A DNA stretch of 64,000 nt, taken from Streptomyces amritsarensis. GTDB lineage: Bacteria > Actinomycetota > Actinomycetes > Streptomycetales > Streptomycetaceae. The DNA is taken from NCBI RefSeq assembly GCF_001953875.1, contig NZ_MQUR01000029.1:1-64000 (forward strand). The letters run 5' to 3'. The notes below the pieces were generated by a model. It ran no database searches. It had not been told where the DNA came from and saw only the letters and a list, made by a program, of their open reading frames with translations. Shown in pieces: positions 62,897 through 64,000 of this stretch. Made by a program: the position numbers and the translations under genes. How positions within the stretch are numbered: the stretch's first letter is position 1; every line of letters begins with the position of its first letter.

Positions 62897-64000
62897 GTGA
62901 CGGCCCCCGCCGCGCACGGCCTGTCCGCCGAGGCACGGCGCCGCCGCCTGGTGGCGGCGGCGTTCCTGCTGCCGGCCCTCGTGCTGCTCGGCGCGCTCGT
63001 CGTGCAGCCGATCGGCTACTCGCTCTACCGCAGCTTCTTCGACCGCTCCGGCGATGTGTTCGTCGGCGGCGACAACTACCGGGAGATCTTCGCCGACGAC
63101 GGCATCCGCACCGCTTTGAAGAACACGGCGGTGTGGGTGGTGCTCGCCCCCGCCACGGCCACCGCCCTGGGGTTGATCTTCGCGGTGCTCACCGAACGGG
63201 TGCGCTGGGGCACGGCGTTCAAGCTGCTGGTGTTCATGCCGATGGCGATCTCGATGCTGGCGGCGGGCATCATCTTCCGGCTCGTCTACGACCACGACCC
63301 GGACCGCGGCGTCGCCAACGCGGTGTGGGTGGGCGTCCACGACACCTTCGCGCAGTCCTCGGCCTTCCCCAAGGCCCGTCCGGGCCGCGACTCCCCGCTG
63401 GCGGACGCGGGCGGGGGCGCCTTCGTGACCCGCGAGCCGGTGCGCGCGGGCAGTCCGGTGCTGCTCCCGCTGGTCGGCGTGGCCCCGGAGGCGCTGCCCG
63501 AGGGGACCCGGGCGGCGGGCACCCCGGCCGCGGCCGCGGGGGAGGTCACCGGCACCGTCTGGCAGGACTTCACTCGGGGCGGGGGCGGCGCGACGAATGT
63601 GGTCGACGGAGGCGAGCAGGGCTTCTCGGGGATGCGGATCGAGGCGGTGAAGGACGGCCGGGTGGTCGACACCGCGACGAGCCGCGCCGACGGCACCTTC
63701 ACGCTGTCGGCGAAGGCGGACGGGGCGCTGCTGCGGCTGCCCGCGGCCAACTTCCGGGAGGCGTACGGCGGGGTGGAGTGGCTCGGCCCGGCGCTCGTCA
63801 CCCCGGCGGTCATCGGGGCGTACGTGTGGATGTGGGCCGGTTTCGCGATGGTGCTGATCGGGGCCGGGCTGGCCGCCGTACCGCGGGAGCTGCTGGAGGC
63901 GGCGCGGGTGGACGGGGCGAACGAGTGGCAGGTGTTCCGGCGGATCACCGTCCCGCTGCTGGCGCCCCTGCTGGCGGTCGTGCTCGTCACGCTCGTCATC
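62897..64000 (+). CDS. Sugar ABC transporter permease with large extracytoplasmic insertion (partial)
   Basis: The first 368 codons are in the window and the gene runs off the right edge. Membrane helices are at about 18-40, 75-97, 108-130, 297-325 and from 351. The EAA loop LEAARVDGANEWQVFRRITV contacts the ATPase. Between helices 3 and 4 (about 145-292) there is an extra domain of roughly 150 residues; its end, GEQGFSGMRIEAVKDGRVVD then TSRADGTFTL, looks like a carboxypeptidase-regulatory or Cna_B-like beta-sandwich. Normal MalF/UgpA-type permeases have a short loop here. GTG at 62897 is the start. Confidence 0.85.
   Translation, partial: MTAPAAHGLSAEARRRRLVAAAFLLPALVLLGALVVQPIGYSLYRSFFDRSGDVFVGGDNYREIFADDGIRTALKNTAVWVVLAPATATALGLIFAVLTERVRWGTAFKLLVFMPMAISMLAAGIIFRLVYDHDPDRGVANAVWVGVHDTFAQSSAFPKARPGRDSPLADAGGGAFVTREPVRAGSPVLLPLVGVAPEALPEGTRAAGTPAAAAGEVTGTVWQDFTRGGGGATNVVDGGEQGFSGMRIEAVKDGRVVDTATSRADGTFTLSAKADGALLRLPAANFREAYGGVEWLGPALVTPAVIGAYVWMWAGFAMVLIGAGLAAVPRELLEAARVDGANEWQVFRRITVPLLAPLLAVVLVTLVI

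Overview
The base composition (very GC-rich, with G/C at nearly every third codon position), the gene content (an SsgA-like sporulation protein, ftsEX next to smpB and ssrA, a mycosin, a PkaA-type kinase, a HemD-winged-helix nitrate regulator) and three rare TTA leucine codons identify a Streptomyces chromosome, or that of a very close relative. The order ssgG, hppD, murA, hup, malic enzyme, nnaR, narK, smpB, ftsX, ftsE, prfB, pkaA is the one I recall from the core of Streptomyces chromosomes, so the window looks like conserved core DNA with several accessory pockets. No rRNA, tRNA, insertion sequence, integrase or CRISPR array was found; the only RNA gene recognised is tmRNA.

Layout. 0-7.3 kb: a partial proline-rich gene, an RDD membrane protein, ssgG, an FAD-linked glycolate/D-lactate-type oxidase, a TPR protein and hppD. 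7.4-16 kb: an AsnC regulator divergent from hppD, a winged-helix regulator with an MFS exporter, a Lon-type protease without a PDZ domain, an IclR regulator, an XPB-like helicase, a Doc toxin pair and another MFS exporter. 16.1-22.6 kb: a six-gene minus-strand operon encoding WXG100-like proteins, a mycosin and a lipoprotein, i.e. the substrate side of a type VII secretion system without its membrane core. 22.7-28.3 kb: a three-subunit molybdenum hydroxylase operon whose iron-sulfur subunit carries a roughly 560-residue extension with histidine repeated every third residue. 28.6-43.3 kb: GH20 hexosaminidase, DUF3039, AlgH/YqgE protein, murA, hup, malic enzyme, HelD-like helicase, CGNR protein, GNAT acetyltransferase, nnaR-narK with GlnR-type boxes, and a LysR regulator.

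43.4-48 kb is the most accessory-looking pocket: an MFS exporter, a secreted collagen-like protein, a candidate toxin-antitoxin pair, and a vapBC module with a promoter that looks leaderless, ending at the 3' end of ssrA. 48-53.2 kb holds smpB, an S41 protease, ftsX, ftsE, a small zinc-ribbon membrane protein and prfB. An intrinsic-terminator-like hairpin followed by a T-run and a TTA codon lies inside the start of the S41 gene, so expression of S41-smpB from upstream may be conditional. 53.3-64 kb: a short leader peptide before a 2-oxoglutarate/Fe(II)-type oxygenase, two membrane Ser/Thr kinases, a large FHA/FtsK-type ATPase resembling soluble parts of EssC, and the start of a sugar ABC operon.

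The most promising hidden system is the possible functional pairing of the 16-22.6 kb WXG100/mycosin operon with the FHA/EssC-like ATPase at 58-61 kb and the nearby kinases, whose phosphothreonine products an FHA domain could read. This is an inference from domain content; nothing in the window proves it.
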